A stretch of DNA of 64,000 nucleotides, from the NCBI GenBank assembly GCA_020073265.1, contig JAIQFN010000007.1, positions 62,001-126,000 on the forward strand, written 5' to 3'. This DNA comes from Terriglobia bacterium. Its GTDB lineage: Bacteria; Acidobacteriota; Terriglobia; Bryobacterales; Bryobacteraceae. The notes under the pieces are model-generated. The model was not told the origin of the DNA, did not search any database, and saw only the letters and a program-made list of their open reading frames with translations. Made by a program: the position numbers and the translations under genes. This document shows positions 43,085-51,764 of the stretch, one piece after another. Numbering within the stretch: position 1 is the first letter of the stretch; every line of letters begins with the position of its first letter.

Positions 43085-44218
43085 ATGACGCCCAGACAAC
43101 GTGTGATGGCTGCGATGAATGGAGAAGAACTATATCCGGTGCCGCTCGACGTATTTGAAAACGGCGTTCATCCGCTGCTGCGCGCGAAACTGCTGAAACA
43201 CTTCGGACTTGCAGACGATGACAACGAAGGCCTGTTGAAGGCCCTCCAGGCATCCATTCGCTGGTGCCGGCCTCTATATATAGGTCCGGAACTCGAGGAG
43301 GACCGCGAAAGTTCCCACGTTCCCGTCTATCCTGCGCTGAAGCTGGTGAAGGACATCTGGGGGACCTGGGGCGAATCCGCAGCCACCTACTACGACGGCC
43401 TGCCCCGTCCGTTTCGCGACGCCGAGACCGTCGGCGACATCGATGCGCATCCCTGGCCGAATCCCGATTGGTTCGATTACAACAAGGTCGCCTGGATTCT
43501 CGATCCGCCGGAAGCGTACATCCCAGTCGACCAATGGGCCCGGCGCAACAGCGACTACGCGCGCCTGGCCGGCGGCTGGAGTCCCATCTTCGCCAAGGCC
43601 ATGGACATGTTTGGCATCGAGACCGGTCTCATGAAAATTGCCGAGCGTCCCGACCTGATGGAAGCCACCGTCAACCACATCGGTGATTTTCTGGAAGAGT
43701 ACTACCGCCGCTTTGCGCGTGCCGGCCGCGGCCACTACGACATTCTCGCTTGGGGCGACGACTTCGCCAGCCAGCAAAGCCTGATGCTACGGCCGGCCTT
43801 GTGGCGGCAATGGTTCCTGCCAATCTGGAGACGGCTGTTTGCAATCGCCCACGAAAATGGGATGAAAGCGGCGCTGCATTCCTGCGGCGCGGTGCGTAAG
43901 GTGATCGGCGATCTGGTGGATGCCGGGCTGGACATCCTGGAAAATGTCCAGACCACCTCGACCGGAATGGATCCGGCGGAACTGAAGCGGGAGTTCGGCA
44001 AGCACCTCACGTTCTACGGAGGCATGGACACCCAGGTGATCCTGCCTTTGGGCAGTGTCGAGGATGTGCGACGCGAGGTTCGGCACCTGATCGACACCCT
44101 GGGCAAGGACGGGCGCTATATCTTCACCACGTCGCATTACCTGATGGACGACGTGCCGATAGAGAACGCGCTGGCAATGCACGACGAGGCGTTTTCATAT
44201 CGAGCGGTGTTGGCGTAG
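43085..44218 (+). CDS. UroD-family (MtaA/CmuA-like) methyltransferase
   Basis: A 377-residue protein of the uroporphyrinogen decarboxylase superfamily. The zinc-type motif H265-S-C267-G in 'MKAALHSCGAVRKVIGDLVDAGLDILENVQ' is that of the corrinoid methyltransferase branch (MtaA, MtbA, CmuA), not of heme-pathway UroD. The C-terminal 'TTSHYLMDDVPIENALAMHDEAF' is typical of the branch, but there is no Cys after C267, so the third Cys ligand of MtaA is missing or replaced. Next to a corrinoid protein (50 bases downstream) it should donate to or accept a methyl group from it. It could be the substrate-side or acceptor-side enzyme. Confidence 0.85.
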   Translation: MTPRQRVMAAMNGEELYPVPLDVFENGVHPLLRAKLLKHFGLADDDNEGLLKALQASIRWCRPLYIGPELEEDRESSHVPVYPALKLVKDIWGTWGESAATYYDGLPRPFRDAETVGDIDAHPWPNPDWFDYNKVAWILDPPEAYIPVDQWARRNSDYARLAGGWSPIFAKAMDMFGIETGLMKIAERPDLMEATVNHIGDFLEEYYRRFARAGRGHYDILAWGDDFASQQSLMLRPALWRQWFLPIWRRLFAIAHENGMKAALHSCGAVRKVIGDLVDAGLDILENVQTTSTGMDPAELKREFGKHLTFYGGMDTQVILPLGSVEDVRREVRHLIDTLGKDGRYIFTTSHYLMDDVPIENALAMHDEAFSYRAVLA

Positions 44219-44268
44219 AGCGGCTTCGCCGCCTGCGTGTATGAGATCGATGACTACGGGAGACATTC

Positions 44269-44916
44269 ATGCCTGATCTTCAGAAGCTATACGATGCAAT
44301 TCTCAACGGCGACAACAAGGCCGCCGCTTCGATTACCAAGGAGGCCCTGGCGCAGGCAGTCGAGCCCATGGACCTGGTCAACAAGTACATGATTCCCGCC
44401 ATGGATGAGGTGGGGCGGCGCTTCGAGAGCGAGGACTGCTTCGTGCCGGAGTTGCTGCTGTCCGCGCGAGCCATGAAGGGATCGCTCGAGTTGATCCGGC
44501 CTTTGCTGGCGGCGCGCGGAACCGAGCCAGCCGGCCGCGTCGCCATTGGAACGGTGCAAGGCGACCTGCACGATATCGGCAAAAACCTGGTGGCCTCGAT
44601 GCTCGAAGGCGGCGGCTTCGAAGTGGTGGATCTCGGCGCCGATGTTTCGCCCGAGAAGTTCATCGCAGCCATCCAGAGCCGCAGGATCGATGTCGTGGCC
44701 CTCTCCGCGCTGCTCACGGTGACCATGCCGACGATGAAAACAACCATTGAGGCGCTTACCCTGGCCGGCGTCCGTCAGAAGGTCAAAGTGATCGTGGGCG
44801 GCGCTCCCGTGACCAAGGAGTACGCCAAACAGATCGGGGCCGACGGGTTCGCTGAAAACGCGATCTCGGCCGTCTCGCTCGTGCGCAAGATGCTGGCCGA
44901 GCAGCCGGTGGCGTGA
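44269..44916 (+). CDS. Corrinoid (B12-binding) methyl-carrier protein
   Basis: A 215-residue protein of the MtaC/MtbC/MttC type. Residues 1-85 form the helical cap ('ALAQAVEPMDLVNKYMIPAMDEVGRRFESEDCFVPELLLSARAMK'), and residues 88-212 form the Rossmann B12-binding domain with the base-off/His-on motif D99-L-H101-D-I-G104, then 'LSALLTVTMPTMKTTIEAL' and 'VIVGGAPVTKEYAKQIGADGF'. It carries the methyl group between methyltransferases. It sits between the UroD-type gene and the reductive activator gene. A MtaB partner is 13 kb away on the other strand. Cytosolic. Family assignment is very secure; partner is inferred. Confidence 0.93.
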   Translation: MPDLQKLYDAILNGDNKAAASITKEALAQAVEPMDLVNKYMIPAMDEVGRRFESEDCFVPELLLSARAMKGSLELIRPLLAARGTEPAGRVAIGTVQGDLHDIGKNLVASMLEGGGFEVVDLGADVSPEKFIAAIQSRRIDVVALSALLTVTMPTMKTTIEALTLAGVRQKVKVIVGGAPVTKEYAKQIGADGFAENAISAVSLVRKMLAEQPVA

Positions 44917-44970
44917 TGAACGCGGCTCGGCGACTGCTTCCGCAATGTCGCTGGATTGCGAAACATCCTC

Positions 44971-46482
44971 ATGGACCAGCCTGTACGCATCAGGCTCGAA
45001 CCCCTCGGTGAGGTTATCGAGGTCGCTAGCGGCACGCCGCTCAAGGACGTACTGTTCCTGCGCGGGGTCGAATTCCCGTGCGGCGGCCATGGCCGTTGCA
45101 AGCGCTGCCGCATCAAGGTCCTCGCAGGGAACCTCCCTATTGCCGCGGCGGAGGAGAGCCTGCTATCGCCCGGCGAATTGGCCGAGGGCTGGCGGCTCGC
45201 CTGTCACGCGCGACCTGAAACCGCGGTGACGCTCGAAGTCGCGCAGTGGGAAACCGCCATCCTAGCCGACGATTCGACGTTCGACTTCACGCCCGGCGAG
45301 GGCCTCGGCATCGCGGTGGATCTGGGCACCACCACCCTGGTGGCGCAGTTGCTCGATCTCAGCACCGGCCGCACGCTGGCCGTCAGCAGTACACTCAATC
45401 CGCAGGCCACTTGCGGCGCCGACATCATGAGCCGTGTGCAATACGCGGTGCTGGAGAATGGTCAGCATCGGTTAGAGGCGTTCATTCGCGGCGCCATCGG
45501 ACGGCTGATCCGCAACCTGCTACAAGGCTGGACCGGGCCGGAGGCGCCCCCGGTTCGTCGCATCACGATTGTCGGCAATACCGTGATGCACCACCTGTTC
45601 TGCGGTATTGACGTGACGCCGCTTTCCCGGGTGCCATTCGAGCCGGTACGCGATGGCCTCGAAGTCTTTCGCGCCACGGACCTGGGATGGGAGATCGCGG
45701 GCGACGCTCCGGTGAATTTCCTGCCGTGCCTCGGCGGGTTTGTCGGCAGCGACATTCTGGCTGGATTTCTCGCCACCAGGATGCAGGAGAGCGATGCTCT
45801 GGTCGGCCTCATAGACCTCGGCACCAACGGCGAGATCGCCTTCGGCACTCGCGATCGCATCATCTGTGCTTCGACCGCTGCGGGTCCGGCGTTCGAGGGA
45901 GGGCTCATTTCGATGGGGATGCGGGCTTCCACCGGCGCGATCACCGAGGTCACCGCGTCCGATGGAGGCCTGCAATGCCGCGTCATCGGTAACGCATCGC
46001 CGCGCGGCATCTGCGGCAGCGGGCTGGTGGATGCCGTTGCGGTCGGCCTCGAACACGGATATGTCCAGCCCAACGGCCGGCTGCCGGGTCCCTCGCATCG
46101 CTTCCCGCTGTGCCCTCCGGTCGAGTTGACACAGGGCGACATCCGGCAATTGCAACTCGCCAAGGGAGCGGTTGCGGCGGGTATCCGCATCATCCTGGCG
46201 CGCCTCGGCGCCTCGCCGTCCGACGTCCAGCGCGTCTACCTGGCTGGGGCTTTCGGTAACTACATCAATCGCACCAGCGCGCGCCGCATCGGCCTGATCG
46301 ATTTCCCCAACGATGTCGTCGAGCCTGCTGGCAACACCGCGCTGCTTGGCGCCAAGCTGGCACTGTTCACGCCGGACATCGACTTCGCGTCCATCCGCGC
46401 TCGGGTCCAGCACATCGTGCTGAGCGCCGATCCGAATTTCGAAGAGATATACGTCGGGGAAATGGGCTTCCCTACGGCGTGA
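44971..46482 (+). CDS. Corrinoid reductive activator (RACo/RACE-type, 2Fe-2S plus ASKHA)
   Basis: A 503-residue protein from ATG 44971; TTG 44956 is an alternative adding five residues. The N-terminus has a plant-type 2Fe-2S domain: C37, C43 and C46 in 'FPCGGHGRCKRCRI' plus C78 in 'RLACHA'. A linker and a large ASKHA domain follow, with 'GIAVDLGTTTLVAQLLD', 'GLIDLGTNGEIAFG' and the late 'VYLAGAFGNYINRTSARRIGLI'. Such proteins use ATP and low-potential electrons to rescue oxidised Co(II) corrinoid protein. It is downstream of the corrinoid protein by 54 bases. Its presence argues that the methyl transfer system is functional and in need of repair. Confidence 0.9.
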   Translation: MDQPVRIRLEPLGEVIEVASGTPLKDVLFLRGVEFPCGGHGRCKRCRIKVLAGNLPIAAAEESLLSPGELAEGWRLACHARPETAVTLEVAQWETAILADDSTFDFTPGEGLGIAVDLGTTTLVAQLLDLSTGRTLAVSSTLNPQATCGADIMSRVQYAVLENGQHRLEAFIRGAIGRLIRNLLQGWTGPEAPPVRRITIVGNTVMHHLFCGIDVTPLSRVPFEPVRDGLEVFRATDLGWEIAGDAPVNFLPCLGGFVGSDILAGFLATRMQESDALVGLIDLGTNGEIAFGTRDRIICASTAAGPAFEGGLISMGMRASTGAITEVTASDGGLQCRVIGNASPRGICGSGLVDAVAVGLEHGYVQPNGRLPGPSHRFPLCPPVELTQGDIRQLQLAKGAVAAGIRIILARLGASPSDVQRVYLAGAFGNYINRTSARRIGLIDFPNDVVEPAGNTALLGAKLALFTPDIDFASIRARVQHIVLSADPNFEEIYVGEMGFPTA

Positions 46483-46518
46483 AAAGCACGTTTCCGAGGT
46501 ACACTCGATTGAGCCCTC

Positions 46519-47583
46519 ATGCCTCTGACAACGTTCTTAAACCGACGCGCCGCCTCGATAGACACAGGCACGCACCGCGTCACGGTGCTCGCTGGGGGCG
46601 GGCATGTGGCGGAAATTCTGGACAAGGCGAGTGGCGTCAATCCACTTTGGACTCCGCCCTGGCCCACAACGGATCCCTCGTCTGGCGCTGCGAATAGTCC
46701 GGCCTATGGTTCCGAGGCCGAGGCGAGAATGCTTGCGGGTATTACGGGGCACAACCTTTGCATGGACATCTACGGCGATCCCTCGGTCGAGGAGATTGCC
46801 GCCGGATTGACCCTGCACGGTGAAGCATCCGTGGTAACGTACCAGCTCACCGCGGAATCCGGAACACTGCTGTCGAAGGCGGAACTGCCACTGGCGCAAC
46901 TCGGCATCGAGCGTGAGCTGCGGCTCCAGCCGGATTCCCCGGTGATCCGATTCTCGGAGACGGTGGAGAACCTGTCGGGAACCGACCGGCCAATCGCCTG
47001 GACCGAACACGTCACCGTCGGGCCGCCGTTTCTCGAAAAAGGCGTCACCAGGTTCTGCCTTACGGCCACGCGCTCGAAGACCTTCGAAGGCGAGTTCGGC
47101 GACACCTACCAGATCGACACCGAGTTTGACTGGCCGTACGCGCCGCGCCAGGGCGGCGGAACAATCGATCTGCGCACCTTCACCGATGCTCCATCCTCGT
47201 CCGGCCTCACCACTCACCTGATGGACCCGCGGCGCTTGCAGGCCTACTTCGTCGCGTGGTCGCCGCGATCCAAGCTGGCGTTCGGATACGTTTGGAATCG
47301 ATCGGATTTCCCATGGCTCGGTATCTGGGAGGAAAACTACTGGCGCCAGGCCCCGCCATGGAGCGGCAAGACGCTCACGCGCGGCATGGAGTTCGGCGTT
47401 TCTCCGATGCCCCAGACCCGCCGCAGGATGATCGGCCGCGAACCGCTATTCGGAGTTCCCGGATATCGCTGGATCCCCGCGCGAAGCCGTGTCCGCGTGG
47501 ACTACTGCGCCTTCCTCACCCACGCCGAGAAGCCTCCAGACGATGTCACCTGGGACGGCGGCTGGCAACTGATGCTCAAGTAA
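46519..47583 (+). CDS. Aldose-1-epimerase/mutarotase-fold protein
   Basis: A 354-residue protein with an all-beta galactose-mutarotase-like fold: 'HRVTVLAGGGHVAEILDKASGVNPLW' at the N-terminus, 'FSETVENLSGTDRPIAWTEHVTVGPPF' in the middle (His and Glu in the usual central positions) and 'FGYVWNRSDFPWLGIWEENYW' later. No signal peptide. It lies 36 bases after the corrinoid activator gene, last of the ten-gene run. Probably binds or epimerises a sugar imported by the upstream permease; substrate unknown. Confidence 0.72.
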   Translation: MPLTTFLNRRAASIDTGTHRVTVLAGGGHVAEILDKASGVNPLWTPPWPTTDPSSGAANSPAYGSEAEARMLAGITGHNLCMDIYGDPSVEEIAAGLTLHGEASVVTYQLTAESGTLLSKAELPLAQLGIERELRLQPDSPVIRFSETVENLSGTDRPIAWTEHVTVGPPFLEKGVTRFCLTATRSKTFEGEFGDTYQIDTEFDWPYAPRQGGGTIDLRTFTDAPSSSGLTTHLMDPRRLQAYFVAWSPRSKLAFGYVWNRSDFPWLGIWEENYWRQAPPWSGKTLTRGMEFGVSPMPQTRRRMIGREPLFGVPGYRWIPARSRVRVDYCAFLTHAEKPPDDVTWDGGWQLMLK

Positions 47584-47699
47584 TTCCAGATTCAGTAAGC
47601 CTGGGTGGGAACTCTCGGGGGGACCATCAGACTCGAGCGTCGCGCAGAGCGTCGAATGCGCGCTGCGCGACCTCGGAAAAATCGTTACCAGAGGCGAGC

Positions 47700-47864
47700 T
47701 TACTTGCCGCCATCCTTCTTGGGCGCCTCTTCCTTCTTCTTGCCGCCCTTCTTCTTGCCTTTCTTTTTCGTGTCTTCCTTCTTCGGCGCGTCCTGCGCGA
47801 AAGTCACGGCCGTGGTCGCGCCCAGGAAAGCCAGCGCCAAAGCGATCGTCATCAATCTCTTCAT
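47700..47864 (-). CDS. Small Lys-rich secreted protein
   Basis: A 54-residue protein from ATG 47864 to TAA 47700-47702, with AAGGAGA six bases upstream of the start. Residues 1-23 are a clean Sec signal (MKRLMTIALALAFLGATTAV, cleavage near TFAQD). The mature ~30 residues are almost only Lys, Glu, Gly, Asp, Pro (APKKEDTKKKGKKKGGKKKEE). Short signal-plus-KG-rich proteins are frequent in Acidobacteria but their role is not known; binding of polyanions is one guess. It stands alone between the mutarotase gene and the zinc-ribbon gene. Confidence 0.72.
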   Translation of the reverse strand: MKRLMTIALALAFLGATTAVTFAQDAPKKEDTKKKGKKKGGKKKEEAPKKDGGK

Positions 47865-47965
47865 TCAGATTCTCCTTGTGCAGCGGGACGAGTTGAATCC
47901 CGCCCCTCGAAAGAAGCATACCCCAAGCCGACCATGGCTGACACACAGGCAGCGATTAATATGTT

Positions 47966-49096
47966 TTAACGTGGCGGGGCCAGCAGCACCGGGGGAGGGA
48001 ATGCGGGGCACAGGACGTCCTTCCACCGGTACTCCCGGAGGCCGTCCACCGCCGTCCAGGTGGGATGGTAACTCCCATAAGAGTCCGGCGTATTCACCTC
48101 GCCCCAACTGCCATCCGGGTTTTGAGTACGCAACACGTAATCCATGCCGGTTCGGATCAGCGGATCGGACTCCGTCAACCCGAAGGCGCGCAAGGAATCC
48201 AGAAATTCCCCCATGGTTTCGGGGTCTTTCAAGGCGATGGCCTCGGTTAGCGACGCCTTGAGGAAGTTGAACTCGTCCGGAAGGCAACGCGGCGAGAGCC
48301 GGCTCTTGGAGTAATCGTTCAGCGTATAAACAACATGGGTGACGGCGTAGACCATGTTGACGAACTCCGGATTATTGGCGCGCTGGCGGTAAGGACGCAT
48401 CAGGGGTGCCAGGCGAATGACGTCGCTGTAGCGGGCGCCCATGCTCACCCCGTAGCGCTCGCCCAGCCAGGTGGTGATCAAGGAGTCCAGCCAGATATCG
48501 TAGCGGCTCTGCATTTTGAGCGTGGCCCCACACCGGCGGCAGACCTTCGCGCCGCGCCGGTTCGTCAGTCCGCATCGAGCGCAGGTGTCCGGCACATCGG
48601 AAGGGGGCGGCTCGCGAACGGGGTCGTACCACAAGTAATCCTGTGGCGTGAAGCGGGTTGCCGCGCGACGGATCTGCTCTTTGAGCGCATCGTCGCGAAC
48701 TCCGATCATGTCCGCGCTGTAGCTGCCGTTGGCCAAAGTCGCAAGATCATCCGGGCCGATGTCTTCGGGCAGCACCGGGTTCAACCGGCGGTATTCCCGC
48801 GCCCGCTCCCGGGCCGCGGTCCAAGCCGTCTGGCTCAGTTCAGGATCAGCCGACGTGCTGGCGATGCTGTAAAGACACCACAGCAAATCCGCGCCGTACT
48901 CGCCGAACACCTTCGGGTCGCGCGCCCTTCCGATGATGAATTGCAATCCGCGCCCGACGGCCCGCCTGCGGTCCGCTTCCCTGAATTTCGCCGCGGCCGC
49001 CGGCTGATTTTCAGCAATCCTCGCGCGGAAGGTGAGAAACAATCCCGCTGCGCTAGCCACCAGGAACGCCGCGACGATGAGCTGGGTACGCTTCAC
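47966..49096 (-). CDS. Membrane-anchored protein with zinc ribbon and toroid-like C-terminus
   Basis: A 376-residue protein from GTG 49096, with AGGAG about seven bases upstream. One N-terminal transmembrane anchor (TQLIVAAFLVASAAGLFLTF) is followed by helical repeats, a CxxC-x12-CxxC zinc ribbon ('DTCARCGLTNRRGAKVCRRCG') near residue 175, and a C-terminal part with 'VLRTQNPDGSWGEVNTPDSYGSYHPTWTAVDGLREY', the Q-x-x-D-G-S-W signature of alpha/alpha toroids (terpene cyclase/prenyltransferase-like). It is 26 bases downstream of the MFS/spermidine-synthase gene on the same strand. I do not recognise a known function. Confidence 0.65.
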   Translation of the reverse strand: MKRTQLIVAAFLVASAAGLFLTFRARIAENQPAAAAKFREADRRRAVGRGLQFIIGRARDPKVFGEYGADLLWCLYSIASTSADPELSQTAWTAARERAREYRRLNPVLPEDIGPDDLATLANGSYSADMIGVRDDALKEQIRRAATRFTPQDYLWYDPVREPPPSDVPDTCARCGLTNRRGAKVCRRCGATLKMQSRYDIWLDSLITTWLGERYGVSMGARYSDVIRLAPLMRPYRQRANNPEFVNMVYAVTHVVYTLNDYSKSRLSPRCLPDEFNFLKASLTEAIALKDPETMGEFLDSLRAFGLTESDPLIRTGMDYVLRTQNPDGSWGEVNTPDSYGSYHPTWTAVDGLREYRWKDVLCPAFPPPVLLAPPR

Positions 49097-49122
49097 GTTG
49101 GTCTCCTATCGCTGGCGGCTCG

Positions 49123-51174
49123 TCATCGCAGCACTCCCCACATGCTCGAAAAATCATCGGTCCACATGCGGAAATCGGATCTGGGCGCGAGAACCTGGCC
49201 GGCTTTTACCAGTTCGGGTGCGGTCTGACGAATCGAGGGATCGGCGATGGCCACCCAATCGGACCCGAAGCAGAAGGAGTCGTCGTCTTCGTCGGGTTCC
49301 AGATCGTAATAAATCGCGATCTTGCCAAAGTAAGAGGCGGCGCGCTCCATGACCGGGCGCAAGTCGAGATAGGTGTTGGTGACATTCACAGCCAGCAATC
49401 CGCCCGGCTTGAGGTGGCGCAGATACATTTGAAAGGCCTCGCGCGTGACCAGATGAACCGGCACCGAGTCGCCTGAAAACGCGTCCATCACCAGCAGGTC
49501 GAATTGCTGATTGGGTTCTCGCTCGAGCGAAAGCCGGGCGTCACCCAGGGCGATCTCGACCTTCGCGGGCGTATCCTTGAGATACGTGAAAAGTGTTTCC
49601 GCCAGTGGCGGCACCAGCGGATTGATCTCGTAGATGCGGTAGCTGTCGCCGGGCCGCCCGTAGGCCACCAGCGTGCCGCATCCCATTCCCATGACGCCCA
49701 CCCGCAGCGGACCCGCGTGAGATCGCGCCGTGATCAGCTTGCCGATGCCGGATGACGGGCAGAAATACGTGACCGGCTGGCGGCGATACTTCTCATTCAG
49801 CATCTGCTCGCCGTGATTGATGCGGCCGTGTACCAGCATTCGGTAGGAGTCCTCTTCGGATGCGTTTCCGGATTGACGAACGCGAAGCTGGCCGTAAAAG
49901 TTGCGCTCGACCGCCAGGTAATCGTGGGTAGCATGGCGGATCGCGACGCCCAGATAGACGGCATAACCACAGAAGACAGCCACCAGCGCCGGCCTCCAAA
50001 ACCGGAACCATCGTATATTGAGCCGGCCCGCGGTCGGACCTGGAGCCAGCATGACCACCAGCGCCGCGCAGAATGCCAGCCCAATCGGAAATTCATAGTA
50101 AGCGTTGAAACAATTCGGAGCAATTAGACCGACGAAGATGCCTCCCGCCGCGCCGCCCAGCGAAATCATCAAGTAAAATCCGGTCAAGTGACTCGGGTGG
50201 GGCTTCCGGCGTACTAATTCCCCATGACAGAACATGCACCACGCGAAGAGCGCGACCAGCGCCACAATGATGGTTGGAAGCGCCGGTCTGTGCGGCGCAT
50301 CCAGCCAGTAGGCCGCCAGTGCTAGAGTCACCACGGCCAGAGGGATGAAGATCGGCCGGCTGTATGAGTGAGGAGCGTTGAAGCAAAGGATGAAGCTGAA
50401 CAGGTAAACGGCCAGCGGCAGGATCCAAAGGAAGGGAATCGCCGCCACGTCTTGGGTAAGAAACGTGGTCGCGGCCAGCAGCAGAATGGAAGCGCACGCC
50501 GCCAAGCTGACCCACAGGATCCGCAGTTTCACCGGCGGCCTCCCCGCGCCCACGTCGCTCTCAGTGGAAGCCAGCATGAGCGCTGCCGGGTTCCGTCTCA
50601 CCATCATCCATGCCGCAGCCGCGCACAGGATGGCAAAGCCAGCGTAGGCGATCGACCACACGTTGGCCTGCCAGCGAGTGCTCAACCGGGGCTCGACTAC
50701 CAGCGGATACGTCAGGAGCGCCAGCAACGATGCGAAATTGGACAGCGCAAACAGCCGGTACGGGATCTCGCCGGAATGCGTGCGCGCGTACCATGCCTGG
50801 ATCAGCGAGCTGGTGGTGGAAACCACAAAGTACGGCAGGCCCACGGCGACCGTGAGCAGACCGAGAATCCGAAGCGAAGGGTTGTCACCCGGAGCAGGCT
50901 TCCAGGAGGCGCCGGGCGCGATCGGCAGCACCAGCAGACTCACTGCCAGGACGGCTGTGTGAATGACCGCCTGCCACCGGGGGGCAAACCGGCCCTGCAG
51001 CCAATGTGCGTACGCATAGCCGAACAAGAGCACCACCTGGAAAAAGAGCATGCAGGTGCTCCACACCGAAGAAGACCCGCCGAACCACGCCAGGATCATC
51101 TTGGCGATCATCGGCTGAATCTGAAATAAGAGGAACGCCGACAAGAATACGGTGGATGTGTAGAGCAGAATCAT
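49123..51174 (-). CDS. Fused membrane (MFS-like)/spermidine synthase-like protein
   Basis: A 683-residue fusion. About 400 residues hold a dozen hydrophobic helices ('LLYTSTVFLSAFLLFQIQPMIAKMILAWFGGSSSVW' onward). Residues ~460-640 form a Rossmann methyltransferase-like domain of the spermidine synthase family: 'LRVGVMGMGCGTLVAYGRPGDSYRIYEINP' and 'FDLLVMDAFSGDSVPVHLVTREAFQMYLRHLKPGGLLAVNVTN'. This architecture is common and uncharacterised in soil bacteria. Polyamine synthesis is not certain; a membrane-bound aminopropyl- or methyltransferase is possible. It is divergent from the S4 protein gene with a 187-base spacer. Confidence 0.86.
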   Translation of the reverse strand: MILLYTSTVFLSAFLLFQIQPMIAKMILAWFGGSSSVWSTCMLFFQVVLLFGYAYAHWLQGRFAPRWQAVIHTAVLAVSLLVLPIAPGASWKPAPGDNPSLRILGLLTVAVGLPYFVVSTTSSLIQAWYARTHSGEIPYRLFALSNFASLLALLTYPLVVEPRLSTRWQANVWSIAYAGFAILCAAAAWMMVRRNPAALMLASTESDVGAGRPPVKLRILWVSLAACASILLLAATTFLTQDVAAIPFLWILPLAVYLFSFILCFNAPHSYSRPIFIPLAVVTLALAAYWLDAPHRPALPTIIVALVALFAWCMFCHGELVRRKPHPSHLTGFYLMISLGGAAGGIFVGLIAPNCFNAYYEFPIGLAFCAALVVMLAPGPTAGRLNIRWFRFWRPALVAVFCGYAVYLGVAIRHATHDYLAVERNFYGQLRVRQSGNASEEDSYRMLVHGRINHGEQMLNEKYRRQPVTYFCPSSGIGKLITARSHAGPLRVGVMGMGCGTLVAYGRPGDSYRIYEINPLVPPLAETLFTYLKDTPAKVEIALGDARLSLEREPNQQFDLLVMDAFSGDSVPVHLVTREAFQMYLRHLKPGGLLAVNVTNTYLDLRPVMERAASYFGKIAIYYDLEPDEDDDSFCFGSDWVAIADPSIRQTAPELVKAGQVLAPRSDFRMWTDDFSSMWGVLR

Positions 51175-51361
51175 GGTCCAGGCCGAAGCCGGCAGCCGTG
51201 GTGATGCAAAGACCAGCTTACGACGGGATGACGTCCACTGTAGGAATGCCGCCGGTGCAGGCTAGCGCCGGACCTGGTTTCCAACATCTGGCTTTCTTTC
51301 GGGACAAGATTTGAGGTACTCTGCCTAGCAAGTCCGGCTCTTGTTGGCCGTGTCGTGATTT

Positions 51362-51742
51362 ATGACCCGCGTGAGAATGGACAAGTGGCTCTGGGCCGCC
51401 CGATTCTTCAAGACGCGCGCGCTGGCTGCACGGGCGTGCGAACTCGGCCGGATCGAGTCCAACGGACAACCTGCCAAGTCATCGCGCGAGGTCCGAGTCG
51501 GCGACCTGCTGCGCGTGAAGAACGACAGCGGCGCTTTTGAAGTGGAGGTCCTGGCTCTCAGCGAGATCCGCGGCCCGGCGGCCGTTGCGCAGACACTCTA
51601 CCGTGAGACAGAAGCCAGCCGGGAGTTACGGCTGAAGTTGGCGGAAGAGCGCAAAGCGATGCCGCATTTCGAAGCGTTGCGAGAAGGCAAACCCTCGAAA
51701 CGCGATCGACGTGCACTCGACCGGCTTCGGGGTAAGCGATGA
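51362..51742 (+). CDS. S4-domain RNA-binding protein (Hsp15-like)
   Basis: A 126-residue S4 RNA-binding protein of the HslR/Hsp15 type: 'MDKWLWAARFFKTRALAARACELGRIESNGQPAKSSREVRVGDLLRV', then strands 'FEVEVLALSEIRG' and a basic C-terminal tail. Hsp15 recycles free 50S subunits carrying nascent chains. ATG 51362 is the outer start; ATG 51377 is an alternative just before the domain. It converges on the DUF1501 gene with a 22-base gap. Confidence 0.88.
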   Translation: MTRVRMDKWLWAARFFKTRALAARACELGRIESNGQPAKSSREVRVGDLLRVKNDSGAFEVEVLALSEIRGPAAVAQTLYRETEASRELRLKLAEERKAMPHFEALREGKPSKRDRRALDRLRGKR

Positions 51743-51764
51743 CCTCCAAGGAATCTCCGGATTG

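Noticed and set aside
42969-44970. Cobalamin riboswitch upstream of the corrinoid genes
   Set aside because: I looked for a B12-box-like conserved segment in the short gaps and in 32214-32510 and saw none; the gaps of 16-54 bases are too short.
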